NCBI GenBank assembly: GCA_001708385.1
Contig: CP012388.1
Coordinates: forward strand, 1,798,001 to 1,862,000
From: Flavobacterium psychrophilum
GTDB lineage: Bacteria > Bacteroidota > Bacteroidia > Flavobacteriales > Flavobacteriaceae
Reading direction: 5' to 3'
DNA: 64,000 nt
Below, in pieces: positions 17,253 through 26,656 of the stretch. The translations under genes were made by a program, and so were the position numbers. How positions within the stretch are numbered: position 1 is the stretch's first letter; the number at the start of each line of letters is the position of its first letter. The notes under the pieces are model-generated. The model worked only from the letters and a program-made list of their open reading frames with translations, did no database searches and was not told the DNA's origin.

Positions 17253-17285
17253 AAAGAGCCCACTAATAATTAGTGGGCTCTTTTA
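17253..17285. terminator. Bidirectional terminator
   Basis: AAAAGAGCCCACTAA and its complement form a 15-bp perfect stem with loop TAA, between the converging HxlR gene and trxA. Confidence 0.9.
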
Positions 17286-17303
17286 TGTTGAAAGGCTTTG
17301 TGC

Positions 17304-17624
17304 TTATGATAATAAAGCGTCAATAGCATCTGTGTATGTCTTTTTAGGAGCAACACCTACCTGACGGCCTACTACTTCTCCGTTTTGGAAAACCAATACC
17401 GTAGGGATGTTTCTAACACCATATTTAGCAGCAAATTCCTGGTTAGCATCTACATCTACTTTACCAACTACAGCTTTACCTTCGTACTCTGTGTTGATTT
17501 CATCGATGATTGGACCAACCATACGACATGGTCCGCACCATGCTGCCCAAAAGTCTACTAATACAGGTTTGTCTGATTTTAATACTACATCTTCAAATGT
17601 AGCATCGGTTATTGCTTGTGCCAT
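17304..17624 (-). CDS. trxA: Thioredoxin
   Basis: The 106-residue protein is a classic thioredoxin: VLVDFWAAWCGPCRMV places the redox pair at Cys30 and Cys33, followed by KVDVDANQEFAAKYGVRNIPT with the cis-proline. It reduces protein disulfides in the cytoplasm. It lies 116 bases downstream of dnaE on the same strand. A TAAATTTG element at 17657-17664 (minus strand) suggests its own promoter. Confidence 0.97.
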   Translation of the reverse strand: MAQAITDATFEDVVLKSDKPVLVDFWAAWCGPCRMVGPIIDEINTEYEGKAVVGKVDVDANQEFAAKYGVRNIPTVLVFQNGEVVGRQVGVAPKKTYTDAIDALLS

Positions 17625-17740
17625 TATATTTTTTCTTTAAAATTAGTTTTAGATAACAAATTTACGATTTAATATTAATTTTTCTGTTAAAGATATATTA
17701 GTTTTAGCTATACACAGATAGACGTAATTTATCCGGAATT

Positions 17741-20700
17741 TTAATTCAGTTTAAAGTTCAACTGAAGTTTTTCCAGCTCCTGTAGTAACTCATTGCTAAT
17801 CTTGACCTTTAACCTGCGGCTTGGCATAACCAGTTTGGTTACCACCTGTATATCTTCAACGTCTGTCATTACAGGTTCTACAACTTCCTGATCAAACTCG
17901 TCTACTTCGTCAGTTGCTTCTTTTGGCGGCGCAGCCGAAGCAGCAACTTCAACCTGCCTGATAACTTTTTTAAGTTCCATTACCTCAAAAGTTACATTAT
18001 TGTCTCCGGTATTGGCCCTGAATAATTCATTAAGTGTTGCTATAACCTGCTCCTGAAGCTCTGCTATATTAAACTGAATAATAAGTTTCTTAGCAAAGGT
18101 GGTTAATACATCCTGAAGATACTGTATCGCAATAAACTGCAGCCTCGGTTCTCCTTTTTTACCTTCGGCATTCGTCCACCCTTCCTTAACAAGCACACGC
18201 ATATAGGTAAAGTTATTACCAATAAGGAAATGCCTGAACTTAAGGTATTCTTCGCCGTATATCCTAAATTCGTAACTCTCGTCATAACCTTCCAGCATAA
18301 ACGATGCCCAGCCCTTGCCGTTTTTGGCAACCCTGTGCATAACGTTAGATATAATACCTCCAAAACTAAGCGTCTTGGTAACGTGCTGGTCCAGGTTTTT
18401 AAGTGCTTCCAGCCTGGCATTACAGAAGTATTTCATCTCGAACTTATAATCGTCAAGCGGATGCCCCGATATATAAATACCAACCACTTCTTTTTCTTTC
18501 GCCAGTTTTTCCATTGTACTCCATTCTTCGCATGGCGGCACTACAGGCTCCGGAATCTGAACCTCACTGGCTTCGCCGAATAAACTTACCTGCGAGGAGT
18601 TTTCGTTCTCCTGGAATTTATTACCATACCGCACGGCTTTCTCAAGGAAAGAAATATTCTCACTGGCATCCATGTGGAAATACTGCGCCCTGTGCGTTGC
18701 TGTAAAGCAATCGAAACCACCTGCGAGCGCAAGGTTTTCAAATGCTTTTTTATTAGCTGCACGAAGGTCTATACGTTTAGCAAGGTCAAATATCGATTTG
18801 TAAGTCGCGTCTTTTCTGTTCACTACAATGGTATCTACAGCACCTGCACCCACACCTTTAATAGCGCCCATACCAAAACGTACCGCACCCCTGTCGTTTA
18901 CCGTAAATTTATAGAACGACTCGTTAACGTCCGGCCCAAGAACTTCAAGTCCCATACGTTTACATTCTTCCATGAAGAAGGTAACCTGCTTAATATCGTT
19001 CATGTTATTGGAAAGTACCGCCGCCATGTATTCTGCCGGATAATGTGCCTTAAGGTAAGCCGTTTGATAAGCCACCCATGCATAACACGTAGAGTGCGAC
19101 TTGTTGAAGGCGTAACTTGCAAAGGCCTCCCAGTCTTTCCATATTTTTTCGAGTACTTTAGGGTCATGCCCTTTTTCAGCAGCCTGTTCTACGAACTTAG
19201 GCTTCATCTTATCCAGTACGTCTTTTTGTTTTTTACCCATCGCTTTACGCAAAACGTCGGCCTCACCTTTGGTAAAGCCAGCCAGCTTTTGCGACAGAAG
19301 CATTACCTGCTCCTGGTATACCGTAATACCATAGGTCTCCTTTAGGTATTCTTCGCAGGCATCAAGGTCATACTTAATCTCTTCCTCGCCATTTTTTCTT
19401 CGTACGAAACTCGGAATATACTCCAAAGGCCCCGGACGGTAAAGGGCATTCATGGCAATAAGGTCGGCAAATACAGTAGGCTTAAGATCCTTCATGTATT
19501 TCTGCATGCCGGGCGATTCGTACTGAAACACCCCTACCGTTTCACCACGCTGGAACAGCTCATACGTCTTAACATCATCAATAGGGAACGACTCAGGGTC
19601 GAGATCTATATTGTGCTTATATTTTACAAGCTTAACCGTATCTTTAATAAGGGTAAGGGTCTTCAGACCCAGGAAGTCCATCTTAAGCAATCCGGCACTT
19701 TCTACGACCGAGTTATCAAACTGGGTAACATAAAGGTCGGAGTCTTTTGCGACCGATACCGGAACGAAATTGGTAATATCATCAGGTGTAATAATTACAC
19801 CACATGCGTGGATACCTGTATTACGTAACGACCCTTCCAGAACTTTTGCCTGCTGGATGGTTTCACCGGTAAGGTCGCCGCCATCGGCAAGGGCAATAAG
19901 CTCAACAACTTTTTCGTATTCCTCGGCGCGCAATGCAGCTTTAAGCGCATTGGCATCGAGGTTAAATATTTTAGCAAGCTTAAGGTTAGGAATAAGCTTA
20001 GCAATTTTATCAGCTTCAAACAATGGCAGGTCAAGCACCCTTGCTGTGTCACGAATAGACGATTTTGCCGCCATGGTACCATAGGTAATAATCTGCGCTA
20101 CCTGGCTTGCGCCATATTTATTGATAACGTAGTCCATAACACGCCCACGCCCCTCGTCATCAAAGTCGATATCAATATCGGGCATTGATACACGGTCAGG
20201 ATTAAGGAAACGCTCAAAAAGGAGGTCGTACTTAATAGGGTCAATATTGGTGATTCCTAAACAGTAGGCCACCGCAGATCCCGCAGCCGATCCCCTTCCC
20301 GGCCCTACCGAAACACCCATATTACGGGCTTCGGCGATAAAATCCTGTACAATAAGAAAGTATCCCGGGTAACCACTGTTCTCAATGGTCTTTAATTCAA
20401 AATCAAGACGCTCACGAATATCATCTGTAATTTCAGGGTAACGCCTTGCAGCACCTTTATAGGTAAGATCCCTCAGGAATTTGTTCTCACCACGTTTACC
20501 ACCATCGGCTTCATCTTCAACAACAAGAAACTCTTCCGGAATATCAAATTTAGGAAGCAGTACATCCCTGTACAGGGAATAAATTTCAACTTTGTCAACT
20601 ATCTCCTGAATGTTAGCAATAGCCTCGGGTATATCTTTAAAAAGATCCTTCATCTCATCGCCCGACTTGAAATAGTATTCGTTATTTGGAAGCCCGTAAC

Positions 20701-22246
20701 GGAAACCACGGCCACGGCCAATTGGCGTTGCCTGTTTTTCACCGTCTTTTACACACAGTAAAATATCGTGTGCATGCGAGTTCTCCTTATCTACATAATA
20801 GGTATTATTAGTAGCTATAAGCTTAACATTATTTTTACGGGCCAGCGATATAAGCGTTTGGTTAACACGGTTTTCATCTTCCTGCCCGTGGCGCATTAAT
20901 TCTATATAGAAATCATCGCCAAACATGTTTTTCCACCATAACAATGCTTCTTCAGCCTGGTTTTCACCAATATTCAGGATTTTATTAGGCACCTCGCCAT
21001 ATAAGTTACCCGACAGTACCATGATATCTTCCTTGTACTGCTCTATAACTTTTTTGTCGATCCTCGGTACATAATAAAATCCGGCAGTATAGGCTATAGA
21101 CGACATTTTAGCCAGATTATGATAGCCTTTTTTATTCTTGGCCATCAATACTATCTGGTAACCGTTGTCTTTACGGGTTTTGTCCTTGTGGTCTTCGCAC
21201 ACAAAAAATTCAACCCCAACTATAGGCTTCATAACAACCTCTGTAGGTTGTTCACCATTTTCTACAGCAGCTTTATTCTTTGCTTCGGCAGCCTTATTGT
21301 GGTTTAAAACATTACTAACAAAATGAAACGCCCCCATCATATTACCGTGATCGGTCATGGCTACAGCTGGCATTTTATATCTGGCAGCAGCTTTTACCAA
21401 TTCGGGCACCGAAATGGTAGATTGTAATACCGAAAACTGTGTATGGTTGTGCAGGTGTACAAAATCTACATCGGCAATATTAAGCGAAACACCCGGCGAC
21501 TGTGGCTGCTGTACCGCCTGTGCAGATTGCAGTTTCTCAAGGCGTTTTCTAACTTCCTCTGATGCCTGCTTAAGATTTATGTGTTTTAAACCAATAAGCT
21601 GAATAGGTTCAGGGTTGGCTAAAGCAAAATCCTGAAAATAGGCTGATGGCACATCAAGCTCCTGAGGTGTAAACACCTGCTTTTTTATCAGCTCCAGGAA
21701 ACAGCGTGTTGTAGCCTCAACGTCGGCAGTTGCATTGTGGGCTTCGCCGAATGGCACTCCAAATAAATACTGGTGCAGCTCGGTTAGCGTTGGAAGTTTA
21801 AATCGACCACCACGACCACCCGGCAGCTTAAGTAAATCGGCAGTAACCTCGGTACAGGTATCCAGTATTTTCATAGACGCCATAGGGCTGTCTACACCCA
21901 TGCGGTAAAACTCAGACCCCATGATGTTAACGTCGAAACCTACGTTCTGCCCAACTATAAATTTAGATTTAGAAAGTGCTATATTAAACTTCTCTAATAC
22001 CTCGGCAAGATCTACACCCTGCTCTATGGCAAGATCTGTAGAAATACCATGAATACGCTCGGCATCATACGGAATATTAAAGCCATCGGGCCTTACCATA
22101 TAATCCTGGTGCTCTACCAATCTACCCATCTCGTCATGCAGCTGCCATGCTATCTGTATACAGCGCGGCCAGTTATCAGTGTCGGTAATTGGGGCATCCC
22201 AGCGTTTGGGTAATCCGGTTGTTTCAGTGTCAAATATCAGGTACAT
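17741..22246 (-). CDS. dnaE: DNA polymerase III alpha subunit with N-terminal proofreading exonuclease domain
   Basis: The 1501-residue replicative polymerase is about 300-350 residues longer than E. coli DnaE. Residues 1-190 form a DnaQ-type DEDDh exonuclease: Asp6 and Glu8 in FDTETTG, an Asp in GQNVGFDVN, and His170/Asp175 in HNATADVEATT. A PHP domain follows with HLHNH (264-268), then the polymerase core with catalytic Asp690 and Asp692 in PDIDIDFDD. Later helix-hairpin-helix and OB-fold regions complete the DnaE layout. It thus carries its own epsilon-like proofreading module, known in Bacteroidota. The exonuclease residues look intact. Confidence 0.97.
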   Translation of the reverse strand: MYLIFDTETTGLPKRWDAPITDTDNWPRCIQIAWQLHDEMGRLVEHQDYMVRPDGFNIPYDAERIHGISTDLAIEQGVDLAEVLEKFNIALSKSKFIVGQNVGFDVNIMGSEFYRMGVDSPMASMKILDTCTEVTADLLKLPGGRGGRFKLPTLTELHQYLFGVPFGEAHNATADVEATTRCFLELIKKQVFTPQELDVPSAYFQDFALANPEPIQLIGLKHINLKQASEEVRKRLEKLQSAQAVQQPQSPGVSLNIADVDFVHLHNHTQFSVLQSTISVPELVKAAARYKMPAVAMTDHGNMMGAFHFVSNVLNHNKAAEAKNKAAVENGEQPTEVVMKPIVGVEFFVCEDHKDKTRKDNGYQIVLMAKNKKGYHNLAKMSSIAYTAGFYYVPRIDKKVIEQYKEDIMVLSGNLYGEVPNKILNIGENQAEEALLWWKNMFGDDFYIELMRHGQEDENRVNQTLISLARKNNVKLIATNNTYYVDKENSHAHDILLCVKDGEKQATPIGRGRGFRYGLPNNEYYFKSGDEMKDLFKDIPEAIANIQEIVDKVEIYSLYRDVLLPKFDIPEEFLVVEDEADGGKRGENKFLRDLTYKGAARRYPEITDDIRERLDFELKTIENSGYPGYFLIVQDFIAEARNMGVSVGPGRGSAAGSAVAYCLGITNIDPIKYDLLFERFLNPDRVSMPDIDIDFDDEGRGRVMDYVINKYGASQVAQIITYGTMAAKSSIRDTARVLDLPLFEADKIAKLIPNLKLAKIFNLDANALKAALRAEEYEKVVELIALADGGDLTGETIQQAKVLEGSLRNTGIHACGVIITPDDITNFVPVSVAKDSDLYVTQFDNSVVESAGLLKMDFLGLKTLTLIKDTVKLVKYKHNIDLDPESFPIDDVKTYELFQRGETVGVFQYESPGMQKYMKDLKPTVFADLIAMNALYRPGPLEYIPSFVRRKNGEEEIKYDLDACEEYLKETYGITVYQEQVMLLSQKLAGFTKGEADVLRKAMGKKQKDVLDKMKPKFVEQAAEKGHDPKVLEKIWKDWEAFASYAFNKSHSTCYAWVAYQTAYLKAHYPAEYMAAVLSNNMNDIKQVTFFMEECKRMGLEVLGPDVNESFYKFTVNDRGAVRFGMGAIKGVGAGAVDTIVVNRKDATYKSIFDLAKRIDLRAANKKAFENLALAGGFDCFTATHRAQYFHMDASENISFLEKAVRYGNKFQENENSSQVSLFGEASEVQIPEPVVPPCEEWSTMEKLAKEKEVVGIYISGHPLDDYKFEMKYFCNARLEALKNLDQHVTKTLSFGGIISNVMHRVAKNGKGWASFMLEGYDESYEFRIYGEEYLKFRHFLIGNNFTYMRVLVKEGWTNAEGKKGEPRLQFIAIQYLQDVLTTFAKKLIIQFNIAELQEQVIATLNELFRANTGDNNVTFEVMELKKVIRQVEVAASAAPPKEATDEVDEFDQEVVEPVMTDVEDIQVVTKLVMPSRRLKVKISNELLQELEKLQLNFKLN

Positions 22247-22460
22247 ACCAACTTAAGGATTTTATTGTGGAAGTTTTATTGTAAAGCATATACTTAGCAG
22301 CATACACCCCAAAAATACGATTTTTTAAAAAATAAGGAAGCATTAAGTTATGAACAAACGCCGACATAGAAACACAGGACTTTTCTTTCATTATATCAGT
22401 AAAGCTTATTTTTTTTTTAAAAGGCAGAAAACCGATTTATTTTACTTTAGGAGTAGGCAT

Positions 22461-22490
22461 AAAAAAATCCCGACTCAAAAGAGCCGGGAT
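22461..22490 (-). terminator. Terminator after the RRM protein gene
   Basis: On the minus strand ATCCCGGCTC and GAGTCGGGAT pair with one mismatch around TTTT, followed by seven T. Confidence 0.85.
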
Positions 22491-22534
22491 AAAATATATA
22501 TATCGTATTTGGAATATCTATTTTTAGTTACTTA

Positions 22535-22915
22535 CTAGTAACGTCCTCCACGGTTGTAATCTCCACCACCACGGTTGTTGTCTCTGTTAAAGCCACCACC
22601 ACCGCTACGGTTGTTGTCTCTGTTGAAACCACCACCTGTACGGTTATTGTTGAAGCTTCTTCTTTCACCTTCCGGTTTCGGCTCAGACTTATTTACAACA
22701 ATAGTTCTGCCTGCTACAGTAGCACCGTTAAGTTCATCGATAGCTTTTTGAGCCTCATCGTCGTTTGACATCTCTACGAAGCCAAAACCTTTACTTCTAC
22801 CTGTAAATTTATCAGTAATAATTTTCACTGATTCTACAGCGCCATAAGCCTCAAAAGACTCTCTTAAATCTGCCTCCTCTAAACTGAACGGAAGGCTACC
22901 TACGAATATGTTCAT
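22535..22915 (-). CDS. RRM RNA-binding protein with Gly/Arg-rich tail
   Basis: The 126-residue protein has one RNA-recognition motif (residues 1-80), with RNP2 as MNIFVGSLP and RNP1 as SKGFGFVEM. The tail of about 45 residues is rich in Gly, Arg and Asn and contains a 12-residue repeat. Such small RRM-RGG proteins are common in Bacteroidota, which lack many classic RNA chaperones; a role as an RNA chaperone is likely but unproven. It has a strong promoter and its own terminator. Confidence 0.9.
   Translation of the reverse strand: MNIFVGSLPFSLEEADLRESFEAYGAVESVKIITDKFTGRSKGFGFVEMSNDDEAQKAIDELNGATVAGRTIVVNKSEPKPEGERRSFNNNRTGGGFNRDNNRSGGGGFNRDNNRGGGDYNRGGRY
22572..22624 (-). repeat. 36-bp tandem repeat in the RGG tail
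   Basis: CGGTTGTTGTCTCTGTT occurs at 22572 and again at 22608, 36 bases apart, encoding a 12-residue unit containing GGGFNRDNNR. Neighbouring sequence is a more decayed copy. Confidence 0.8.
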
Positions 22916-22949
22916 AAAAAAAAAATTTGTTCGGTGTTTATACTTCTTA

Positions 22950-22979
22950 CAAATGTAACCTTATTTAGTTATAAAACAA
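22950..22979 (-). promoter_or_regulatory. Promoter of the RRM protein gene
   Basis: On the minus strand TTG (22977-22979) and TACATTTG (22950-22957) are 19 bases apart, an exact fit to the Flavobacterium consensus. The start codon is 34 bases further on. Confidence 0.75.
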
Positions 22980-23030
22980 CTTATTATTTTTTTTTAATAC
23001 AAATTTAAGACTTAGCCTTGGTTATGTACT

Positions 23031-23056
23031 AAAAAAGCCACCTAAAGGGTGGCTTA
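23031..23056 (-). terminator. Terminator after the DUF6252 lipoprotein gene
   Basis: On the minus strand AAGCCACC and GGTGGCTT pair over 8 bp, followed by six T. Confidence 0.85.
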
Positions 23057-23080
23057 TCTATTATATTATAATATGTTACA

Positions 23081-23602
23081 TTATTGTTGCACTGTAAGAG
23101 GCACTTTATAAAATACCGCTCTCTGATAGTTTACAATTTCACCAAGGCTGTTTACAGCGTTGAAGTAAAATGACCCCGAAATATATCCGTTTCCATCTGT
23201 AGCAGCAAGATTATTATCACCCGGCATACCCATTGTAATTTGTCCGTTACCTAACTGCGCGCCTGTCTGGTAAAGCTCAGTTATACCGTCAACATCCAGC
23301 GAATATGTTGCTTTATTAAGCTCATCGTTCCCTAAAATATGTACAGACGCCACAGGAATACCATCCTGAGGTTTATCTGCCGGAGTACCCGGAACAGGGT
23401 TAGCTATTCTAAGTGTTATTGTTTCGAAGCCGTTTGTAGCTGTAATACTTACCGAATTACCCGATTTAGCCGCCGAAAATTCTGTCGCTTTCCACAGCTC
23501 ATCATCTTTAAAGCCCTGCACTGCCGGGTTGTTGAACTTTACATCTTCTTCACATGAGGCAAATGCAACCAGCAATACTAAAAGTGATAAAATTTTTTTC
23601 AT
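23081..23602 (-). CDS. DUF6252-type lipoprotein
   Basis: The ATG at 23602 gives a 173-residue lipoprotein (MKKILSLLVLLVAFASC, Cys17). The rest is a predicted beta-rich domain with SVSITATNGFETITLRI and a C-terminal GNGYISGSFYFNAVNS, which resembles the DUF6252 family of Bacteroidota surface or periplasmic lipoproteins. Function is unknown. The frame opens 8 residues further upstream, but the signal peptide fixes the start. It is monocistronic and followed by its own terminator. Confidence 0.75.
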   Translation of the reverse strand: MKKILSLLVLLVAFASCEEDVKFNNPAVQGFKDDELWKATEFSAAKSGNSVSITATNGFETITLRIANPVPGTPADKPQDGIPVASVHILGNDELNKATYSLDVDGITELYQTGAQLGNGQITMGMPGDNNLAATDGNGYISGSFYFNAVNSLGEIVNYQRAVFYKVPLTVQQ

Positions 23603-23775
23603 TATTAAATAGTTAGAAAGGGTCATTCAAATTTTACAACGACAAAAATAGTTTTTTATAGAATATATCCTAATCAAAATAGAATAAATCACAATAAAAA
23701 TTAAAAAACAGGATTAAATTAAGGCTACTAAATCATAAAAAAACAGTTTACACATTATAGTATAGTAAAGTTTTA

Positions 23776-23783
23776 TATATTTG
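23776..23783 (+). promoter_or_regulatory. Candidate -7 element of the rpsP operon
   Basis: TATATTTG fits TAnnTTTG, 47 bases before the rpsP ATG. No TTG is seen at -33. A small hairpin (GAGGT-CGGGA-ACCTC, 23799-23813) would lie near the 5' end of the message. Confidence 0.5.
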
Positions 23784-23830
23784 CACCCTAATTTTAACGA
23801 GGTCGGGAACCTCACATTAATCACAAGATT

Positions 23831-24385
23831 ATGCCTGTAAAAATCAGATTACAAAGACACGGTAAAAAAGGAAAACCTTTTTACTGGGTAGTAGCAGCGG
23901 ACAGCCGCTCTAAAAGAGATGGTAAATTCCTTGAAAAACTAGGAACTTACAATCCAAACACTAACCCTGCAACGATTGACCTTAATCTTGACAGCGCTGT
24001 ACAATGGCTTCACAACGGAGCTCAGCCCACAGATACTGCAAGAGCAATCCTTTCTTATAAAGGTGCTTTACTTAAACACCACCTTGATGGAGGTGTTCGT
24101 AAAGGTGCACTTTCTCAGGAGCAGGCTGATGCTAAATTAGCACAGTGGCTAGATGAGAAAGCTGGAAAAGTTGACGCTAAAAAACAAGGACTTTCTCAAG
24201 CTGAAGCTGATGCTAAAGCTAAAGCATTTGCTGCTGAACAGAAAGTTAACGCAGATCGTATTGCTGCTGCTAAACAAGCTGAAGCTGACGCTATCGCTGC
24301 TGCAACGCCAGCAGAAGAGGCTCCGGCTGAAGAAGTTGCTGAAACAGAAACTACGGAAGAAAACAACGAAGAAACTCAAGCTTAA
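23831..24385 (+). CDS. rpsP: 30S ribosomal protein S16 with long C-terminal extension
   Basis: Residues 1-80 are a normal S16 (MPVKIRLQRHGKKGKPFYWV, then a conserved GTYNPNT segment), a primary small-subunit assembly protein. About 100 further residues follow, rich in Ala, Lys and Glu, partly helical and ending in an acidic Glu/Thr tail; E. coli S16 is only 82 residues. Such extensions occur in Bacteroidota. rimM follows after 16 bases, as is usual, because RimM acts in maturation of the 30S subunit. Confidence 0.97.
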   Translation: MPVKIRLQRHGKKGKPFYWVVAADSRSKRDGKFLEKLGTYNPNTNPATIDLNLDSAVQWLHNGAQPTDTARAILSYKGALLKHHLDGGVRKGALSQEQADAKLAQWLDEKAGKVDAKKQGLSQAEADAKAKAFAAEQKVNADRIAAAKQAEADAIAAATPAEEAPAEEVAETETTEENNEETQA

Positions 24386-24401
24386 TTATAGTTAGCGATA
24401 T

Positions 24402-24932
24402 ATGCGTAAAGAAGATTGTTTCTATTTAGGTAAGATCGCTAAAAAATTTAGCTACAAAGGTGAAGTCCTTATCTGGTTAGATACGGACGAACCCGAGTTG
24501 TATGAAGACATGGAATCGGTGTTTGTTGAACAAAACAAACACCTGGTTCCATTTTTTATTGTTAGCTCCTCACTACACAAAGGCGATTTCCTAAGAACCC
24601 GCTTTGAAGATATAGACAGTGAAGAAGATGCCGATAAAATTATGGGTTCTGCAGTTTACCTACCCCTTACTGCATTACCAAAACTGGAAGGAGATAAATT
24701 TTATTTCCATGAAGTTATTGGCTTTGATGCCGAAGACGAACGCTTAGGTAACATTGGCAAGATCGTATCTATAAACGACAGCTCTGCACAACCACTTTTT
24801 GAAATACTTAAAGGAGAAGTAGAAATACTTATCCCGATGATAGACGACTTTATCGTTAAGATAGACCGCGAAAACAAAAAAGTTGTACTTAACACTCCGG
24901 AAGGATTAGTAGACCTATACCTTAATAGTTAA
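24402..24932 (+). CDS. rimM: Ribosome maturation factor RimM
   Basis: The 176-residue protein has the N-terminal RimM beta-barrel (FYLGKIAKKFSYKGEVLIWL) and a C-terminal PRC-barrel domain (about 95-176, with GEVEILIPMIDDFI). RimM helps assemble the 3' domain of the 30S subunit near S19. It follows rpsP by 16 bases, a conserved order. trmD, often next, is absent here. Confidence 0.95.
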   Translation: MRKEDCFYLGKIAKKFSYKGEVLIWLDTDEPELYEDMESVFVEQNKHLVPFFIVSSSLHKGDFLRTRFEDIDSEEDADKIMGSAVYLPLTALPKLEGDKFYFHEVIGFDAEDERLGNIGKIVSINDSSAQPLFEILKGEVEILIPMIDDFIVKIDRENKKVVLNTPEGLVDLYLNS

Positions 24933-25049
24933 TATTTAGGTTACCGGTTCATAGTTGTAAGTTGCTGGACATAGTATTGTATCTAGTATTGAAGTCTGTC
25001 ATCTATCCTCCCCTGTGTATTATCTCAATTCTAACATCTCATTTAAAAA

Positions 25050-25754
25050 ATGTTCCAATTCAAGCAATTTACAATCCAGCAGGATAAATGTGCAATGAAA
25101 GTAGGCACCGATGGTGTATTGCTTGGCGCATGGGCTCCTATAGACCATACTCCTTACAGCATACTGGATATTGGCGCAGGCACCGGGGTAATAGCACTTA
25201 TGCTTGCCCAACGCAGCTATGCCGAACAAATTGATGGTATTGAGATTGATGAAGATGCTTACGAACAGGCAGTAGATAATTTTGAGAATTCACCGTGGGC
25301 TGACCGTCTGTTTTGCTACCACGCAGGACTGGACGAATTTATGGATGAGCCGGAAGATGAATACGACCTTATAGTAGCCAACCCTCCTTTTTATACCGAT
25401 GGGTATTTTTCTGATGACGAACAACGCAACAAAGCTCGCTTTACAGAATCGCTCCCCTTTGAAGACCTTGCAGAAGCATCAGGGCTATTACTTTCTGAAA
25501 ATGGCGTACTGGCAGTTATCATTCCGTTTAAGGAAGAAGAAAAATTTATAGAACTCGCTAAGGAAGAAGAACTATATCCTTTTAAAATAACCCGTGTAAA
25601 AGGAACTCCCACTACCGAAGTTAAACGCAGCCTTATGGCGTTTAGCAGGGATAAAAAGGCAATAGCAATCGATGAGCTTACCATAGAAATTGAACGCCAC
25701 AATTATACCGATGCCTATATTTCCCTTACCAAAGATTTTTACCTGAAAATGTAA
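25050..25754 (+). CDS. trmN6: tRNA1(Val) adenine-37 N6-methyltransferase
   Basis: The 234-residue protein is a Rossmann methyltransferase. SAM motif I is DIGAGTGVIAL (about 40-50), and the N6-adenine methyltransferase motif NPPF lies at 111-114. The start MFQFKQFTIQQDKCAMKVGTDG and the total length match the YfiC/TrmN6 family, which modifies A37 of tRNA1(Val). It lies 117 bases after rimM with no terminator between, so read-through from the ribosomal operon is possible. Confidence 0.9.
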   Translation: MFQFKQFTIQQDKCAMKVGTDGVLLGAWAPIDHTPYSILDIGAGTGVIALMLAQRSYAEQIDGIEIDEDAYEQAVDNFENSPWADRLFCYHAGLDEFMDEPEDEYDLIVANPPFYTDGYFSDDEQRNKARFTESLPFEDLAEASGLLLSENGVLAVIIPFKEEEKFIELAKEEELYPFKITRVKGTPTTEVKRSLMAFSRDKKAIAIDELTIEIERHNYTDAYISLTKDFYLKM

Positions 25755-26513
25755 TTACTTACGCACCACTTTTAACCCAAAGTTTGGCGCTACAAGTATA
25801 CTTTTCGAAGGCTCCTTTTTAAAGCTATATTTAAAATCAGCCTTTATAGACTTATTGCAGTTTTTCCAAAAACCACTGTCTTTTCTTCCATATACTTCTG
25901 CCCAACCGCAATAATTTTCTTTAGTTGTAGGATGAAAATCAATCCTGGTTAAATCTTTAAATTTAATCCCTTTTTTCGCATTACCACTATCATCAAAATA
26001 CCCCACAAGTTCAAGACTCACAAAAAGTCCGTTTTGAGGCATTATTATTACATATTCGGATAAATCAACTTCAACCACACCTTTTTGTCCCGGATCAATA
26101 TTTACTGTAATTTCTTTTGTCTTAATCTCGTTACCCGGAATATAAGACGGATATGAAATAGTATCATTATCAACATAGATATCCTGCATATACCCTTTCT
26201 TTTCATAAAAACGCACGTGCAGTTTTGTATTGTATTTAGCGCGATCTACTTTAAAAAGAAACGCTTTCAGAGCGGCACCCTCCCCTATAGTATTCTCAAA
26301 ATAATATGCCTCTTTGCCCAACCCCTGCCTTTTCCTTGATTTATCATTAAATTCTCCCAGTAAAATTTCACCCGGAGAATTTACCACAACCTCATTAAGT
26401 GAATAGGTAGTCATTTTTTCGCTGTTAGCGATTTCGGCTGCAGCCAAAACATTGCCCTGGGCATACAGACCCAGACTAAAAAAAATAGCGGAAATAAGTA
26501 GCGCTTGTTTCAT
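25755..26513 (-). CDS. Secreted protein of unknown function
   Basis: The 252-residue protein starts with a signal peptide (residues 1-18, ending LYAQ). The remainder is beta-rich. It contains TYSLNEVVVN near residue 36, a phrase seen after carboxypeptidase-regulatory-like domains of Bacteroidota, and later DLSEYVIIMPQNGLFVSLEL, which suggests a jelly-roll-like fold. I do not recognise the family with certainty. It converges on trmN6 with no gap, the two stop codons being adjacent. Confidence 0.5.
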   Translation of the reverse strand: MKQALLISAIFFSLGLYAQGNVLAAAEIANSEKMTTYSLNEVVVNSPGEILLGEFNDKSRKRQGLGKEAYYFENTIGEGAALKAFLFKVDRAKYNTKLHVRFYEKKGYMQDIYVDNDTISYPSYIPGNEIKTKEITVNIDPGQKGVVEVDLSEYVIIMPQNGLFVSLELVGYFDDSGNAKKGIKFKDLTRIDFHPTTKENYCGWAEVYGRKDSGFWKNCNKSIKADFKYSFKKEPSKSILVAPNFGLKVVRK

Positions 26514-26656
26514 AATGTAATTGGATTTGGTTGAGACATATAAAACTACAAATTACATTCACATAATGTACATAAATTTTTACACCTCATTTTAACCAAG
26601 TTTCAAACCAACGCAAGCTATAACGATATAGCTTTAAAAATTACAACATTTTTTTA

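Noticed and set aside
18674..19345. A 223-codon open frame on the plus strand inside dnaE
   Set aside because: It lies entirely antisense to the well-supported dnaE gene, is low in family-like motifs and rich in Cys, His and Arg, as antisense frames of this composition are.
24149..24395. Two alternative frames over the S16 extension (one plus, one minus)
   Set aside because: Both are low-complexity (Leu/Lys-rich or Ser/Phe-rich) and arise from the repetitive Ala/Glu/Lys codons of rpsP.
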